Source: CAYUIS01 sp964444825
GTDB taxonomy: Bacteria; Chloroflexota; Anaerolineae; B4-G1
Direction: 5' to 3'
NCBI GenBank assembly: GCA_964444825.1
Contig: CAYUIS010000148.1
Coordinates: 1-13,260, forward strand
Length of the DNA: 13,260 nucleotides
Made by a program: the position numbers and the translations under genes. Below, one piece after another: positions 6,252-13,222 of the stretch (positions are counted from its first letter, which is position 1; each line of letters starts with the position of its first letter). Below the pieces are notes generated by a model, which was given only the letters and a program-made list of their open reading frames with translations, searched no databases and was not told the origin of the DNA.

Positions 6252-8687
6252 TCAGCCGGTGCGGAGCAGCAGCGGCAGGAAGACGTCGTAGGGCCAGAAG
6301 ACACGGTTCGTGACCTCGTTTGACCAGATACAGTAGCCGAGCGTGCCACCCAACGGAAAGACGCAGGCGCGGTTGGTGACGTCCGCCGTCCACCCCAAGG
6401 TGCCAGGACCGCCCACCTCCACGACGAAGCTGAGCGTGATTTGGTCGGTGGGCGTGACTGTCAGTGTGCCGGTGATCGTGCGATTGGTGTGGGTGATGCC
6501 TTGTACGGGCTCGACGAAGCGCAGAAAGATCGTATCCGTCAGCGGGTCGTAGAGCCTGAGCCGTGTGCCGGGTGCGGCAGAGATGGTCAACGTGTAGGTG
6601 AGTTCGTCGCCATATGCCACGGTGCCTGTAGGCGTGACCGACTTGAGCGGGTAGTGAGCGGTCTCTGACGAATACGGCGACAGAAAAGCAGAGGTCCACG
6701 CCGGGCGCGACGGTGGATCTTTCCGCAGTCTGTCCGCCCACTCAGCGTCGTTCAGGCGGTTCCAGTCCGGCTCGGCAAACTCGTAGTGGCTGAAGACATA
6801 GCCGATGCCGGCAATGGGCTCATCGTCCGGCGGTGTGTAGACCACGATCAAGGGGTTGAAGAGACCCGTTCCCTCGTGCAGCACGCGGCCGGTGTTGGAA
6901 TCGCTTGCCACGTCGGCCACCAGCATGGGGGATTTCTCCTCCACGCCCCAGCCCTCCACAAAGAACTCTAACAGCCACAGGCCAACGCGGTGGATATCGT
7001 CCTGCTCTTCTTGGCTGAGCCAATTTCCGTCGGCGACCGTTTGGGCATAGTCTCGCCAGGAGCGCAACTCGGCGGCCAATTGGCGCAGGCTGCGCGCGTG
7101 GAGCTCGGGAAGCATGTCGTACCCATCGAGCGCGCTATGGACCTGATCGCACAGGTCAGCCAGGCGATCGAAGGCCGCAGGCACCGGCTCCACCAATCCC
7201 GGTCCAGATGCCCATGGACACGGTACGTAGGTCTGCTTGCCGTAGAGGATAAAATCGTGGCGCAACTGCGTCCACGAACCGAGCGCCGTGTTCAGCTCCT
7301 TGTCTTGCCATGCCGGGCCTTGTGTAAAGGCCGGGGCGCCGGTGGGCATAGGTTGCAGCAGTGGTCGAAGGGCATACAGCCATCTGTTATATGTGGACTT
7401 TGTCCAATCGTCCACGGTGTATGCGTCGAACTGCGCCCGCAGTGCCGCAATCTGTGCGGTCAGTTCGGGATATGCCGCGATGTCGCCTGCTAACCAGTGC
7501 TCAGCCCGGTCTGAAGCCAGCACAGTGGCCATCACATCCAGCCCCGAGGGCAGCAAGCGCTCTGGCACGTGGGGAAAGGTGGTATGCTGCATCGCTTCAC
7601 CGTCGGGCAGGTAGCGTTCCCCCAGGAACTGGATGTACTTTTGCGGGATCTGGTCTGGAAACTCTAATGGTACAGGAATGATCTCGCTGCTAGGGTAGAT
7701 GTCTCGTTGGAACTCGGCTCGCAGCGCGGCGCGGTTAGCAGCGTCCTCCAACATATCTAATGTGAAGGTCGGGCCGAAGACGTTATCCAGGCCCTGCTGT
7801 ACCATAGGCGGAGTGATGCTGTCGGCGGGACCTGCCAGGAGCCGCGTAACGTCGTAGACCTTGTTCCAGCGGGCCTCGACATCCGGGTTGGCGGTGAAAA
7901 GCTGGGCCAACAGCGCTGCGGCGGTCAGCTCCACGTCGGCATCGGCAGGGTAATAATGATCCTCAATGCGGAAGATGCGACGGCTGAGCCACTTAACGGC
8001 GCGGAAGTAACGCTCCAAAGCCTCATCGCCAGCATAGTGGCCGCGGGGCTCGTACTGCGTATAGTCGTCGCCAGGGTAGAACTCGGTGACGGCGTGATCG
8101 AGCACCTTGTGCACGTATTGGCCAGCATCAGGCTCGATGTAGTCTGGGAAGACAAAGCTGTCGTCGAGCAGGCGAGCGGCCACGCCAAAGACCAGCACAT
8201 TGTGGCGCGCTGCCGCCTTGCTCAACGGCTGCGACCCAGGTATGGCGGCGTAGCGGGTATCGCTGGCAGCATAGAGTTGTTGCACCAGCCACGCCACGTC
8301 ATCGTACAGATAGGTCTTTTCTACCTCGGACAGCAGGTCATCGAAGACGGTGTGGAAGAGGTGCAGCGCTACATCGGTGGTGATAAAGACCGACACCTGT
8401 TTTTCGGGAAAGAGGCGGAAGTAAGCGGCGGAAAGATACTCGACGTCCTGATCGGACAGGGCGACGAGTCCTCGGGCGCGCAGTTGCGCCCGAGCTGCTT
8501 CGCTGAGCGGGTAAATAGCCTCCACCGTGGGCAGATTAGCAGGCAATTCGAAGGGGGGAGGAGGCGCCCCAGTGCCGGACGGGACGCACTGGAGATCGAC
8601 TCCAGGTTTCCCGGCGACCGGGGAAGCGGAGACACATAACAACAGCAAAGTCAGTGTACATAGCGTCGGAGACAGTTTGTTGTGCAT
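6252..8687 (-). CDS. Secreted DUF3160 protein with C-terminal DUF11-like domain
   Basis: An 811-residue exported protein. A signal peptide (HNKLSPTLCTLTLLLLCVSAS) is followed by a Pro-rich linker and then a large, mainly helical DUF3160 domain up to about residue 670. Its recognisable core is VFITTDVALHLFHTVFDDLLSEVE, with the later FFVEGWGVEEKSPMLVADVA and HYEFAEPDWNRLNDAEW. From about 678 to 790 comes a beta-rich module typical of DUF11-type repeats (SVTPTGTVAYGDELTYTLTI … VTNRA). The protein ends VFLPLLLRTG. DUF3160 has no established biochemical role. I chose the ATG at 8687 because GAGGTG lies 6 nt upstream; the GTG at 8711 has no such site. RNA element copy B stands directly in front as promoter and leader. 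Confidence 0.88.
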   Translation of the reverse strand: MHNKLSPTLCTLTLLLLCVSASPVAGKPGVDLQCVPSGTGAPPPPFELPANLPTVEAIYPLSEAARAQLRARGLVALSDQDVEYLSAAYFRLFPEKQVSVFITTDVALHLFHTVFDDLLSEVEKTYLYDDVAWLVQQLYAASDTRYAAIPGSQPLSKAAARHNVLVFGVAARLLDDSFVFPDYIEPDAGQYVHKVLDHAVTEFYPGDDYTQYEPRGHYAGDEALERYFRAVKWLSRRIFRIEDHYYPADADVELTAAALLAQLFTANPDVEARWNKVYDVTRLLAGPADSITPPMVQQGLDNVFGPTFTLDMLEDAANRAALRAEFQRDIYPSSEIIPVPLEFPDQIPQKYIQFLGERYLPDGEAMQHTTFPHVPERLLPSGLDVMATVLASDRAEHWLAGDIAAYPELTAQIAALRAQFDAYTVDDWTKSTYNRWLYALRPLLQPMPTGAPAFTQGPAWQDKELNTALGSWTQLRHDFILYGKQTYVPCPWASGPGLVEPVPAAFDRLADLCDQVHSALDGYDMLPELHARSLRQLAAELRSWRDYAQTVADGNWLSQEEQDDIHRVGLWLLEFFVEGWGVEEKSPMLVADVASDSNTGRVLHEGTGLFNPLIVVYTPPDDEPIAGIGYVFSHYEFAEPDWNRLNDAEWADRLRKDPPSRPAWTSAFLSPYSSETAHYPLKSVTPTGTVAYGDELTYTLTISAAPGTRLRLYDPLTDTIFLRFVEPVQGITHTNRTITGTLTVTPTDQITLSFVVEVGGPGTLGWTADVTNRACVFPLGGTLGYCIWSNEVTNRVFWPYDVFLPLLLRTG

Positions 8688-8732
8688 AACCATCACCTCT
8701 GGCAAAGTCACTTGCTACCCAAACAGCGGAAC

Positions 8733-8885
8733 ACCCGCCAACCCTGACGGCCAGCGGGTTTTTTGCTACGATGTTTGCTGCCAGGAAACGCCTGCCGTCC
8801 TGGTCATCGTCTCGGACTTGTCGGAGTCGCGAGGCGTCTTTCGTTGGGTGAGTGTTAGTATAGCCCCAAGTTGGGGAGAAGTCAA
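8733..8885 (-). repeat. Dispersed promoter plus structured-RNA element, copy B
   Basis: On the minus strand: TTGACT (8885-8880), 17-nt spacer, TATACT (8862-8857). Stem-loop 1 is CGCCTCG/CGAGACG with an apical GACT/AGTC arm (8836-8808). Stem-loop 2 is CCAGGA/TCCTGG with an 11-nt loop (8803-8781), flanked by CGATG and CATCG (8809-8805, 8773-8769), which close it. Stem-loop 3 (8759-8733) is a continuous stem using several G-U pairs. The spacer of the promoter is itself a palindrome, CCCCAA-C-TTGGGG. The predicted transcript starts near 8850 and enters the DUF3160 gene after about 160 nt. A small hairpin, GCAAG/TTTGC, stands just before its ribosome site. Confidence 0.72.
8857..8885 (-). promoter_or_regulatory. 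Promoter within element copy B (DUF3160 gene)
   Basis: TTGACT, 17 nt, TATACT on the minus strand. The spacer palindrome CCCCAA-C-TTGGGG (8864-8876) between the boxes could be an operator. Confidence 0.7.
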
Positions 8886-8919
8886 AAGAAATCGCCCCAA
8901 CCCTCGGCGGATCGGGGCG
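8884..8919 (-). terminator. Intrinsic terminator of the glycosyltransferase gene
   Basis: On the minus strand CGCCCCGATCC (8919-8909) pairs with GGGTTGGGGCG (8903-8893) over 11 bp including G-U pairs, 5-nt loop, followed by ATTTCTTTT. The last two Ts of the T-run are the first two bases of the -35 box of element copy B, so one unit ends exactly where the next begins. The motif GACCGCCCCGATCCGC recurs at about 5608-5623, after the VanZ gene, without the matching arm. Confidence 0.7.
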
Positions 8920-9045
8920 GTCGGTTCGGGGCCACTCTCCAGTCCTCGAAGAGTAGACACCAAAGTGTCAAGCTTTCAGTACGCTCCACAAAGCGCCTGC
9001 CTAAAGCTTAACTCCTGCCAGTACCCTCATGAGTAGAAATCAGGC

Positions 9046-10731
9046 TCAGGGAGTTTCATACAATTGAACCTGCCCCCCATAAAAATCGCGCTTCCGGGTT
9101 AATTCCATCTTCGATGCAAGCGTTTGCGGGATTAGGCCCATTGGATCAGTATACCAGTTATGGCTGTAAACCAGCCAGACTCTGTTATGCTCGTTCACCA
9201 ATGAAATTAACCTGGGTATATCACTATCCGTCATTTTTGGTTCCAGGATACCGCTATCGAACATATCTACAGGAATCCCCTGTTTCTCTACCTGGATAAA
9301 ATACAGGTTTTCATATGTTCTAAAATAATAGTCGAACGGGATTTGCACCCAGGTGGCGTTGAAAAGGACCAAATCATCCTTTTGAGCGAAATTTGCGACA
9401 TAACCGGCAGCAGTGCTCCAATCCTCTTTTTGCATGAACCTATAATAATCGCCGGCGGAAAACAGGTTGTCTGTGCCTAAAATCACCACCACCACGATAA
9501 TGAGAAAGCGAAATCTTAATTGAGCGATACCGGCTGCCAGTACCAGGAACAATGGAATCGTTGTCCAGATCAGGGTTCGATCGTAAAAAATAGGTCGGCG
9601 GATGCTCACGATCAGCTCACCCAGGAAGGGGATGGCGAACAGGGCAGCCAGAAATAAGAATCGCGATATTTTTTTTCGGTAATGCAACAACCCTAAGCAA
9701 AGCACCAGTGCGTACAGGATCCAGATCATCTGCATCTGGCTGGGTTGACCTAGCGTAGAATCACTCAAAAAGGATCCAAGCGCTTGGATAACGGTGTCCC
9801 AACTTGGTTTAGGAAGCCAGAACTCCTGATAGACTCTGCTGGCTTGATTGATAAAGGCAAATATCCATGGACTCCATAGTAAGAAGATGCCAATCTGAGC
9901 CTTCACCCAGTTCCAAAAAGAAGGAGCCTGGAAGGCGGGCAGAGATCCCGATTTCTTTATCCTTTGAAAAAGCATCAGACCAAGAACGAAGATATTGGTG
10001 GCTAAAGGGAAAAGGACAGCCGTATTGTGGCTGAGCATGGTCGCAGCCGAGAACACGATAAATGCAACCCAGGCCAGGTCAGTCTCAATAGTCTGGATGG
10101 GTAACCAACGATGGCGGAATATCCAGGCTCTCCATCCGCTTTGATTGAGGGTCTCATCCTTATAGCTGAAACCTCCTCCGGTGTCTGGTTCAACCGGCCC
10201 AGATGTGCGCCAGGCGTGCAGATACTCCTGAAACTGGCTGCCGATGGGCCTGACGGAGCGTGAATCCGTAAGCAGCCTGACTAGGGCATAAATCGCCACG
10301 GCTGCATTGAACGTCAGGAGGGTGTACATGCGCGTTTCCTGGGCGAAGCGGATGTTGAAAGGCGAAAGCGCCAGGATCACTGCCGCCGCCAATCCTATCA
10401 CCACACCAGACATGCGCTTGCCGATCAGGTAAATCATCGGGATTGTGCCTGCGCCGAATAGTGCAGAAAGCAGACGGACATAATAGGGCGTATCTCCAAC
10501 GCGTGCTATCCAGTAATGGAGCAGGAGATAATAAAGGGGTGGATGTTGGTCAATCTTGACAATCCATTGCAGCATATCGACAACACTGTGGTTGGCCAGC
10601 CACACGCTGAACGTTTCATCCAACCACATCCCTTTACTATCGAGTAGAAAAACTCGCAGCCCACCACCAATCAATGTGATAAAGATTACGAACCAGGGCG
10701 CCAACTCTTCAAATTCGATTTCTTCGTTCAT
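9046..10731 (-). CDS. Glycosyltransferase family 39 (polyprenol-sugar-dependent, ArnT/PMT-like)
   Basis: A 561-residue polytopic membrane enzyme expected to move a sugar from a lipid carrier to an acceptor on the outer face of the membrane. The first helix is followed by the loop MWLDETFS with the Asp38-Glu39 pair typical of the active site, then QHPPLYYLLLHYW (62-74) and RFAQETRMY (128-136), all family hallmarks. About ten further helices follow, with a C-terminal exported domain from about residue 430. A polar stretch of about 63 residues (155-218) between two helices is longer than I expect. I chose the ATG at 10731 because the promoter at 10789-10817 excludes the open frame beyond; AGGAG lies 12 nt upstream, rather far. 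The gene is visibly less GC-rich than its neighbours, a possible sign of transfer. The acceptor is unknown. Confidence 0.87.
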   Translation of the reverse strand: MNEEIEFEELAPWFVIFITLIGGGLRVFLLDSKGMWLDETFSVWLANHSVVDMLQWIVKIDQHPPLYYLLLHYWIARVGDTPYYVRLLSALFGAGTIPMIYLIGKRMSGVVIGLAAAVILALSPFNIRFAQETRMYTLLTFNAAVAIYALVRLLTDSRSVRPIGSQFQEYLHAWRTSGPVEPDTGGGFSYKDETLNQSGWRAWIFRHRWLPIQTIETDLAWVAFIVFSAATMLSHNTAVLFPLATNIFVLGLMLFQRIKKSGSLPAFQAPSFWNWVKAQIGIFLLWSPWIFAFINQASRVYQEFWLPKPSWDTVIQALGSFLSDSTLGQPSQMQMIWILYALVLCLGLLHYRKKISRFLFLAALFAIPFLGELIVSIRRPIFYDRTLIWTTIPLFLVLAAGIAQLRFRFLIIVVVVILGTDNLFSAGDYYRFMQKEDWSTAAGYVANFAQKDDLVLFNATWVQIPFDYYFRTYENLYFIQVEKQGIPVDMFDSGILEPKMTDSDIPRLISLVNEHNRVWLVYSHNWYTDPMGLIPQTLASKMELTRKRDFYGGQVQLYETP

Positions 10732-10788
10732 TGACTGGCTATTCTCCTGAACGGGTCGCGTATCCTCGATCGGTTCCCCAGTTGCCAC

Positions 10789-10817
10789 AGTATAGCACAA
10801 GGCGGCGTGCACGTCTA
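10789..10817 (-). promoter_or_regulatory. Probable promoter of the glycosyltransferase gene
   Basis: On the minus strand TAGACG (10817-10812), 17 nt, TATACT (10794-10789). The start near 10782 gives a leader of about 50 nt. The -10 is good, the -35 matches four of six positions. Confidence 0.45.
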
Positions 10818-10861
10818 TGGTATTATGCGCTAGTTTTGAAGACTCGCCACCCCCAGCCCCA

Positions 10862-10909
10862 TTGCCAGCCTGGGACGGTCAGAGAATAACCCCAAACCGA
10901 TTTTGGGGT
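10862..10909 (+). promoter_or_regulatory. Promoter with overlapping palindromic operator before the XRE gene
   Basis: TTGCCA (10862-10867), 17 nt, AATAAC (10885-10890) is a modest promoter. Overlapping its -10 and start lies an inverted repeat: ACCCCAAA (10889-10896), 5 nt, TTTGGGGT (10902-10909). A palindrome placed there, 57 nt before an XRE-type gene, is the usual arrangement for autorepression; this is inferred. Confidence 0.45.
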
Positions 10910-10966
10910 AACTGCCAAGGTGTGGTAGAAAGGGCTTGCAGTGGCAGACAAGAAAGGAGATCAGAG

Positions 10967-11278
10967 ATGGAGTGGAAACCGTATTTCTACGACATCCTTG
11001 GCCAGAGGCTCCGCCAAGCGAGGCGGTCCGCTGGCCTGACGCAAGCGCAGGTGGCCCAGATCTTGGGCAAACCGCGGTCCTACGTGTCGCAGCGCGATAC
11101 TTGCGTCAGCCTGGAGCAGATCAGGCGGGGTCGGCGTAGTCGTTTGTGCAGTTTGTGGGACGGCGGTATACTCACCAGCGCTGTGACCAGAGGGCAACGT
11201 CGCACGCTGATCGCTGCCGATTTCCTGGCGTCCCTCACCCGCAGGGTTTTCGGTCACCTTGCCGGTGTTGGACTCTGA
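10967..11278 (+). pseudogene. XRE-family regulator, probably decayed
   Basis: The frame begins at an ATG with AAAGGAG 7 nt upstream and opens with a textbook helix-turn-helix: ILGQRLRQARRSAGLTQAQ, then VAQILGKPRSYVSQ. Normally about 30 more residues of recognisable XRE fold follow (…E.GERR.DV.EL…). Here the sequence breaks off after YVSQ and continues as an Arg-rich, unstructured-looking stretch to 11278. A frame change near 11095 is suspected, although neither other frame restores the missing part: the +1 frame gives a CAVCG-containing segment to a TGA. The full frame would be 103 residues. It may be a remnant or an unusual short DNA-binding protein. Confidence 0.5.
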
Positions 11279-11343
11279 GCCATTCGTGATTTGGGAATGT
11301 TGCCGTAGTGCCGCCAGCGTTGTCCGGCGCCACAGGAGATGGT

Positions 11344-11964
11344 ATGTCTTTATCGGCATTTCTTGTTGAAGCTACACTCATATCCCTATCGGGCGTCCTG
11401 GCGCCTGGACCGATCACCGCCGTGGTGGTGGGAAAGGGGGGCAAGTCTCCGCACGCCGGCGCATTAGTTGCCATAGGGCACGGTATCGTTGAGGCGCCCG
11501 TGATGGTGGCGGTGTTCTACGGCGTTGGACGATTGATGGCGCTTTCCTACGTAAAAGCGGGGATAGCGCTTCTCGGAGGCCTGTTGCTGTTGGTGATGGG
11601 GGTGGGGATGTTGCGCTCCATCAGGCAGGCGGAGGTTGGGACAGGCCAGGATACCCGCTCTCCTATCGTAGCAGGGATACTGTTGAGCATTGGGAATCCA
11701 TACTTCCTGGTCTGGTGGGCAACGGTGGGGGCGGCGCTGATCATGCGCTCGTTTCGTTTCGGCGTGTTGGGTTTTGTGGCCTTTGGGGCGCTGCATTGGT
11801 TGTCTGACTTGGCGTGGGATTACTTCCTATCGGCTCTGTCATTCAAGGGCGGGGCGTTCTTTGGGCGGCGGTTTCAGCAGGTGGTGTTTGCGATCTGTGG
11901 GGTGTTTTTGGTGTTTTCCAGCGCGAGACTGCTGGTAGAGGCGGCGAAGGTAGTGTTGGGGTAA
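11344..11964 (+). CDS. LysE-family transporter
   Basis: A 206-residue membrane protein with about six helices, expected to export amino acids or similar metabolites. The first helix carries the family signature (SLSGVLAPGPITAVVVGKG), followed by the Gly-rich AGALVAIGHGIVE, and the centre has the typical NPYFLVWWATVG. The substrate cannot be predicted. I chose the ATG at 11344 because AGGAG lies 5 nt upstream; the open frame to 11308 lacks a site. It stands alone on the plus strand between the decayed XRE gene and the convergent toxin-antitoxin cluster. No clear terminator follows on its own strand; element copy C occupies the space. Confidence 0.87.
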   Translation: MSLSAFLVEATLISLSGVLAPGPITAVVVGKGGKSPHAGALVAIGHGIVEAPVMVAVFYGVGRLMALSYVKAGIALLGGLLLLVMGVGMLRSIRQAEVGTGQDTRSPIVAGILLSIGNPYFLVWWATVGAALIMRSFRFGVLGFVAFGALHWLSDLAWDYFLSALSFKGGAFFGRRFQQVVFAICGVFLVFSSARLLVEAAKVVLG

Positions 11965-11998
11965 GCGGGCTGGGGCACACAAACCACCGAAAGAAACC

Positions 11999-12152
11999 GC
12001 CCGCCAACCTTGACGGCCAGCGGGCTTTGTGCTACGATGTCGGCTACCAGGATGCCCTTACCGTCCTGGTCATCGCCTCGGGCTGATCAGAGCCGCGAGG
12101 CGTTACTTCGTTTGGCGAGGGTTAGTATAGACCCAAGTTGGGGAGAAGTCAC
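11999..12152 (-). repeat. Dispersed promoter plus structured-RNA element, copy C
   Basis: Same plan as copies A and B on the minus strand: GTGACT (12152-12147), 17 nt, TATACT (12129-12124). Stem-loop 1 is CGCCTCG/CGAGGCG with an apical GGCT/AGCC arm (12102-12074), in which one A-U pair of copy B is replaced by G-C. Stem-loop 2 is ACCAGGA/TCCTGGT (12070-12046), closed by CGATG/CATCG. Stem-loop 3 (12025-11999) is followed by GGTTTCTTTC, so the RNA may end there. No gene follows on this strand; read-through would be antisense to the LysE-type gene. The -35 is weaker than in A and B. Confidence 0.7.
12124..12152 (-). promoter_or_regulatory. Promoter within element copy C
   Basis: GTGACT, 17 nt, TATACT on the minus strand. 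The spacer palindrome CCCAA-C-TTGGG is retained. There is no protein gene downstream on this strand within reach. Confidence 0.5.
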
Positions 12153-12156
12153 AAGC

Positions 12157-12189
12157 AGAAGCGCCCAGGCTCAGCACCTGGGCGCTTCT
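12157..12189 (-). terminator. Strong hairpin after the toxin-antitoxin cluster
   Basis: AGAAGCGCCCAGG (12157-12169) and CCTGGGCGCTTCT (12177-12189) form a perfect 13-bp stem with a 7-nt loop, about 20 nt past the stop of the last minus-strand gene. The T-run is poor (GCTTGTGACTTCT), and the hairpin abuts the -35 of element copy C, as at copy B. Confidence 0.6.
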
Positions 12190-12209
12190 TGGTAGGATAT
12201 GCTTAGGGC

Positions 12210-12668
12210 TCAGTCCTGCTCTGGTTGATCTTCCGCTTGCTCACTCGCCTCTGGAGGCACGAAGTTTACCTCTAAAGGGATAGCGGCGACTTCGTGCCAC
12301 TCGGCCTCATCTTCGTTCTGAAGCTCCACACGAAAAGCATGGCGGCCAGGCTCTTCTATCGGTAGCCCCCGCATAGTTATGCGCATTCGATTCCGGTGGT
12401 TTTCGGACAGATCAACCGGGTACTCAATGGGATCGCCAACCACTCCAGAGGGAGACACAAAGGCTAAACGTGCACGCCCTCGGCTCGGTTCCTTCAGGTT
12501 TCTTCTCACCCATAATGTCATGATGTGGATGGGATCGCTGAGCCTCCTGCCGGGTTCTGGTTCCCGTCGAACATTGACTTGCTCGATTACGTTGTGGAGA
12601 CTCACGTTGTTTGAGAACTGGTCAATCACAGCGTCTGAGCAAACCACAGTCCATACGTGGTCTATCAT
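12210..12668 (-). CDS. Third gene of the higBA cluster, small beta-rich protein
   Basis: A 152-residue soluble protein without signal peptide or membrane helix. It looks like one beta-sandwich domain (about 3-135: VVCSDAVIDQFSNNVSLHNVIEQV … HAFRVELQNEDEAEWHEVAAIPLEV) with an acidic, disordered tail (PPEASEQAEDQPEQD). The opening pattern, a cytosolic protein beginning with a 'xxCSDAxI…NxxSLxNVxE' stretch, recalls the uncharacterised DUF6941 group; I hold this loosely. It starts 14 nt after the antitoxin stop, with AGGAG overlapping that stop codon 11 nt before the ATG, so the two are almost certainly co-transcribed and perhaps coupled in translation. In some toxin-antitoxin clusters the third gene is a SecB-like chaperone. 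This protein is similar in size and all-beta in style but shows no SecB signature. Confidence 0.7.
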   Translation of the reverse strand: MIDHVWTVVCSDAVIDQFSNNVSLHNVIEQVNVRREPEPGRRLSDPIHIMTLWVRRNLKEPSRGRARLAFVSPSGVVGDPIEYPVDLSENHRNRMRITMRGLPIEEPGRHAFRVELQNEDEAEWHEVAAIPLEVNFVPPEASEQAEDQPEQD

Positions 12669-12682
12669 AGTGCAGCTTTCTC

Positions 12683-13222
12683 CTAGTCAACACGTGGAGC
12701 GCCAGTATTGTCCACATCAACGATTGACACCGTTTGGTCTATTAGCCAATAATAGGAAAGAGGCTGGACAGTCGCTCGATGTAACTGCTTGGCCTCAGAC
12801 ACCTCTTCCTGTGGTGTGGCTTGGTCTTCTTCTTCCTTTGCAGCGGGGCGGTCGTAAGGTTCCACATCATAAGGTTGTACCAGAATCTCCGCTGGAATAC
12901 CAAGCCCTGCCTCAAGATTCCGTATCATCTTCAGCGTGAGCGGGCGTCTGCGGTTTAGGATTTCGGAAACGCGTGGGCGACTCCCGATGTAGGGTTCCAA
13001 GTCCTGGCGCGACAGGCCACGGCTCTCCATGTAGTATTCAATGGCCTCAATCGGGTCTGGCAGGGAAATAGGATAGTGTTGGCGTTCGTATGCTTCCACA
13101 AGCGCCACCAACACCTCCAGTCGATCACCATCAGGGGTGTCAACCGCAGCATCAAAAAGCCGGTCTATTTCTTTCAGGGCGGCTTGATACTCCCTGTCTG
13201 TCTTTATTGGCTTAATGTCCAT
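12683..13222 (-). CDS. higA: HigA-type antitoxin (COG5499) with long C-terminal extension
   Basis: A 179-residue DNA-binding antitoxin. Residues 1-118 match the usual whole protein: an N-terminal helical part (IKTDREYQAALKEIDRLFDA … LVALVEAYERQHYPI), then a helix-turn-helix (IEYYMESRGLSRQDLEPYIGSRPRVSEILNRRRPLTLKMIRNLEAGLGIPAEIL, about 61-114, in pieces). It should neutralise the HigB ribonuclease and repress its own operon. The remaining 61 residues are extra: an acidic linker (127-143), then an aromatic-hydrophobic stretch (LSYYWLIDQTVSIVDVD, 155-171). The ATG at 13222 has GGAG 7 nt upstream and overlaps the toxin stop by one base (TGATG). The tail recalls the chaperone-addiction tails of tripartite systems; this is inference. 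Confidence 0.85.
   Translation of the reverse strand: MDIKPIKTDREYQAALKEIDRLFDAAVDTPDGDRLEVLVALVEAYERQHYPISLPDPIEAIEYYMESRGLSRQDLEPYIGSRPRVSEILNRRRPLTLKMIRNLEAGLGIPAEILVQPYDVEPYDRPAAKEEEDQATPQEEVSEAKQLHRATVQPLSYYWLIDQTVSIVDVDNTGAPRVD

Noticed and set aside
7956..8639. 227-codon plus-strand frame
   Set aside because: Shadow of the DUF3160 gene, without ribosome site or recognisable domain.
8733..8764. Plus-strand intrinsic terminator (CCCGC…GCGGG followed by six Ts)
   Set aside because: The T-run is absent in copies A and C, the inner stem has A-C mismatches on this strand, and no plus-strand gene ends here.
8527..9036. Plus-strand frame across element copy B, and similar frames at 4472-4741 and 12010-12195
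   Set aside because: They share peptide fragments only because the repeat is shared; no common frame is conserved over its whole length, indels shift it, and the RNA evidence points to the minus strand.
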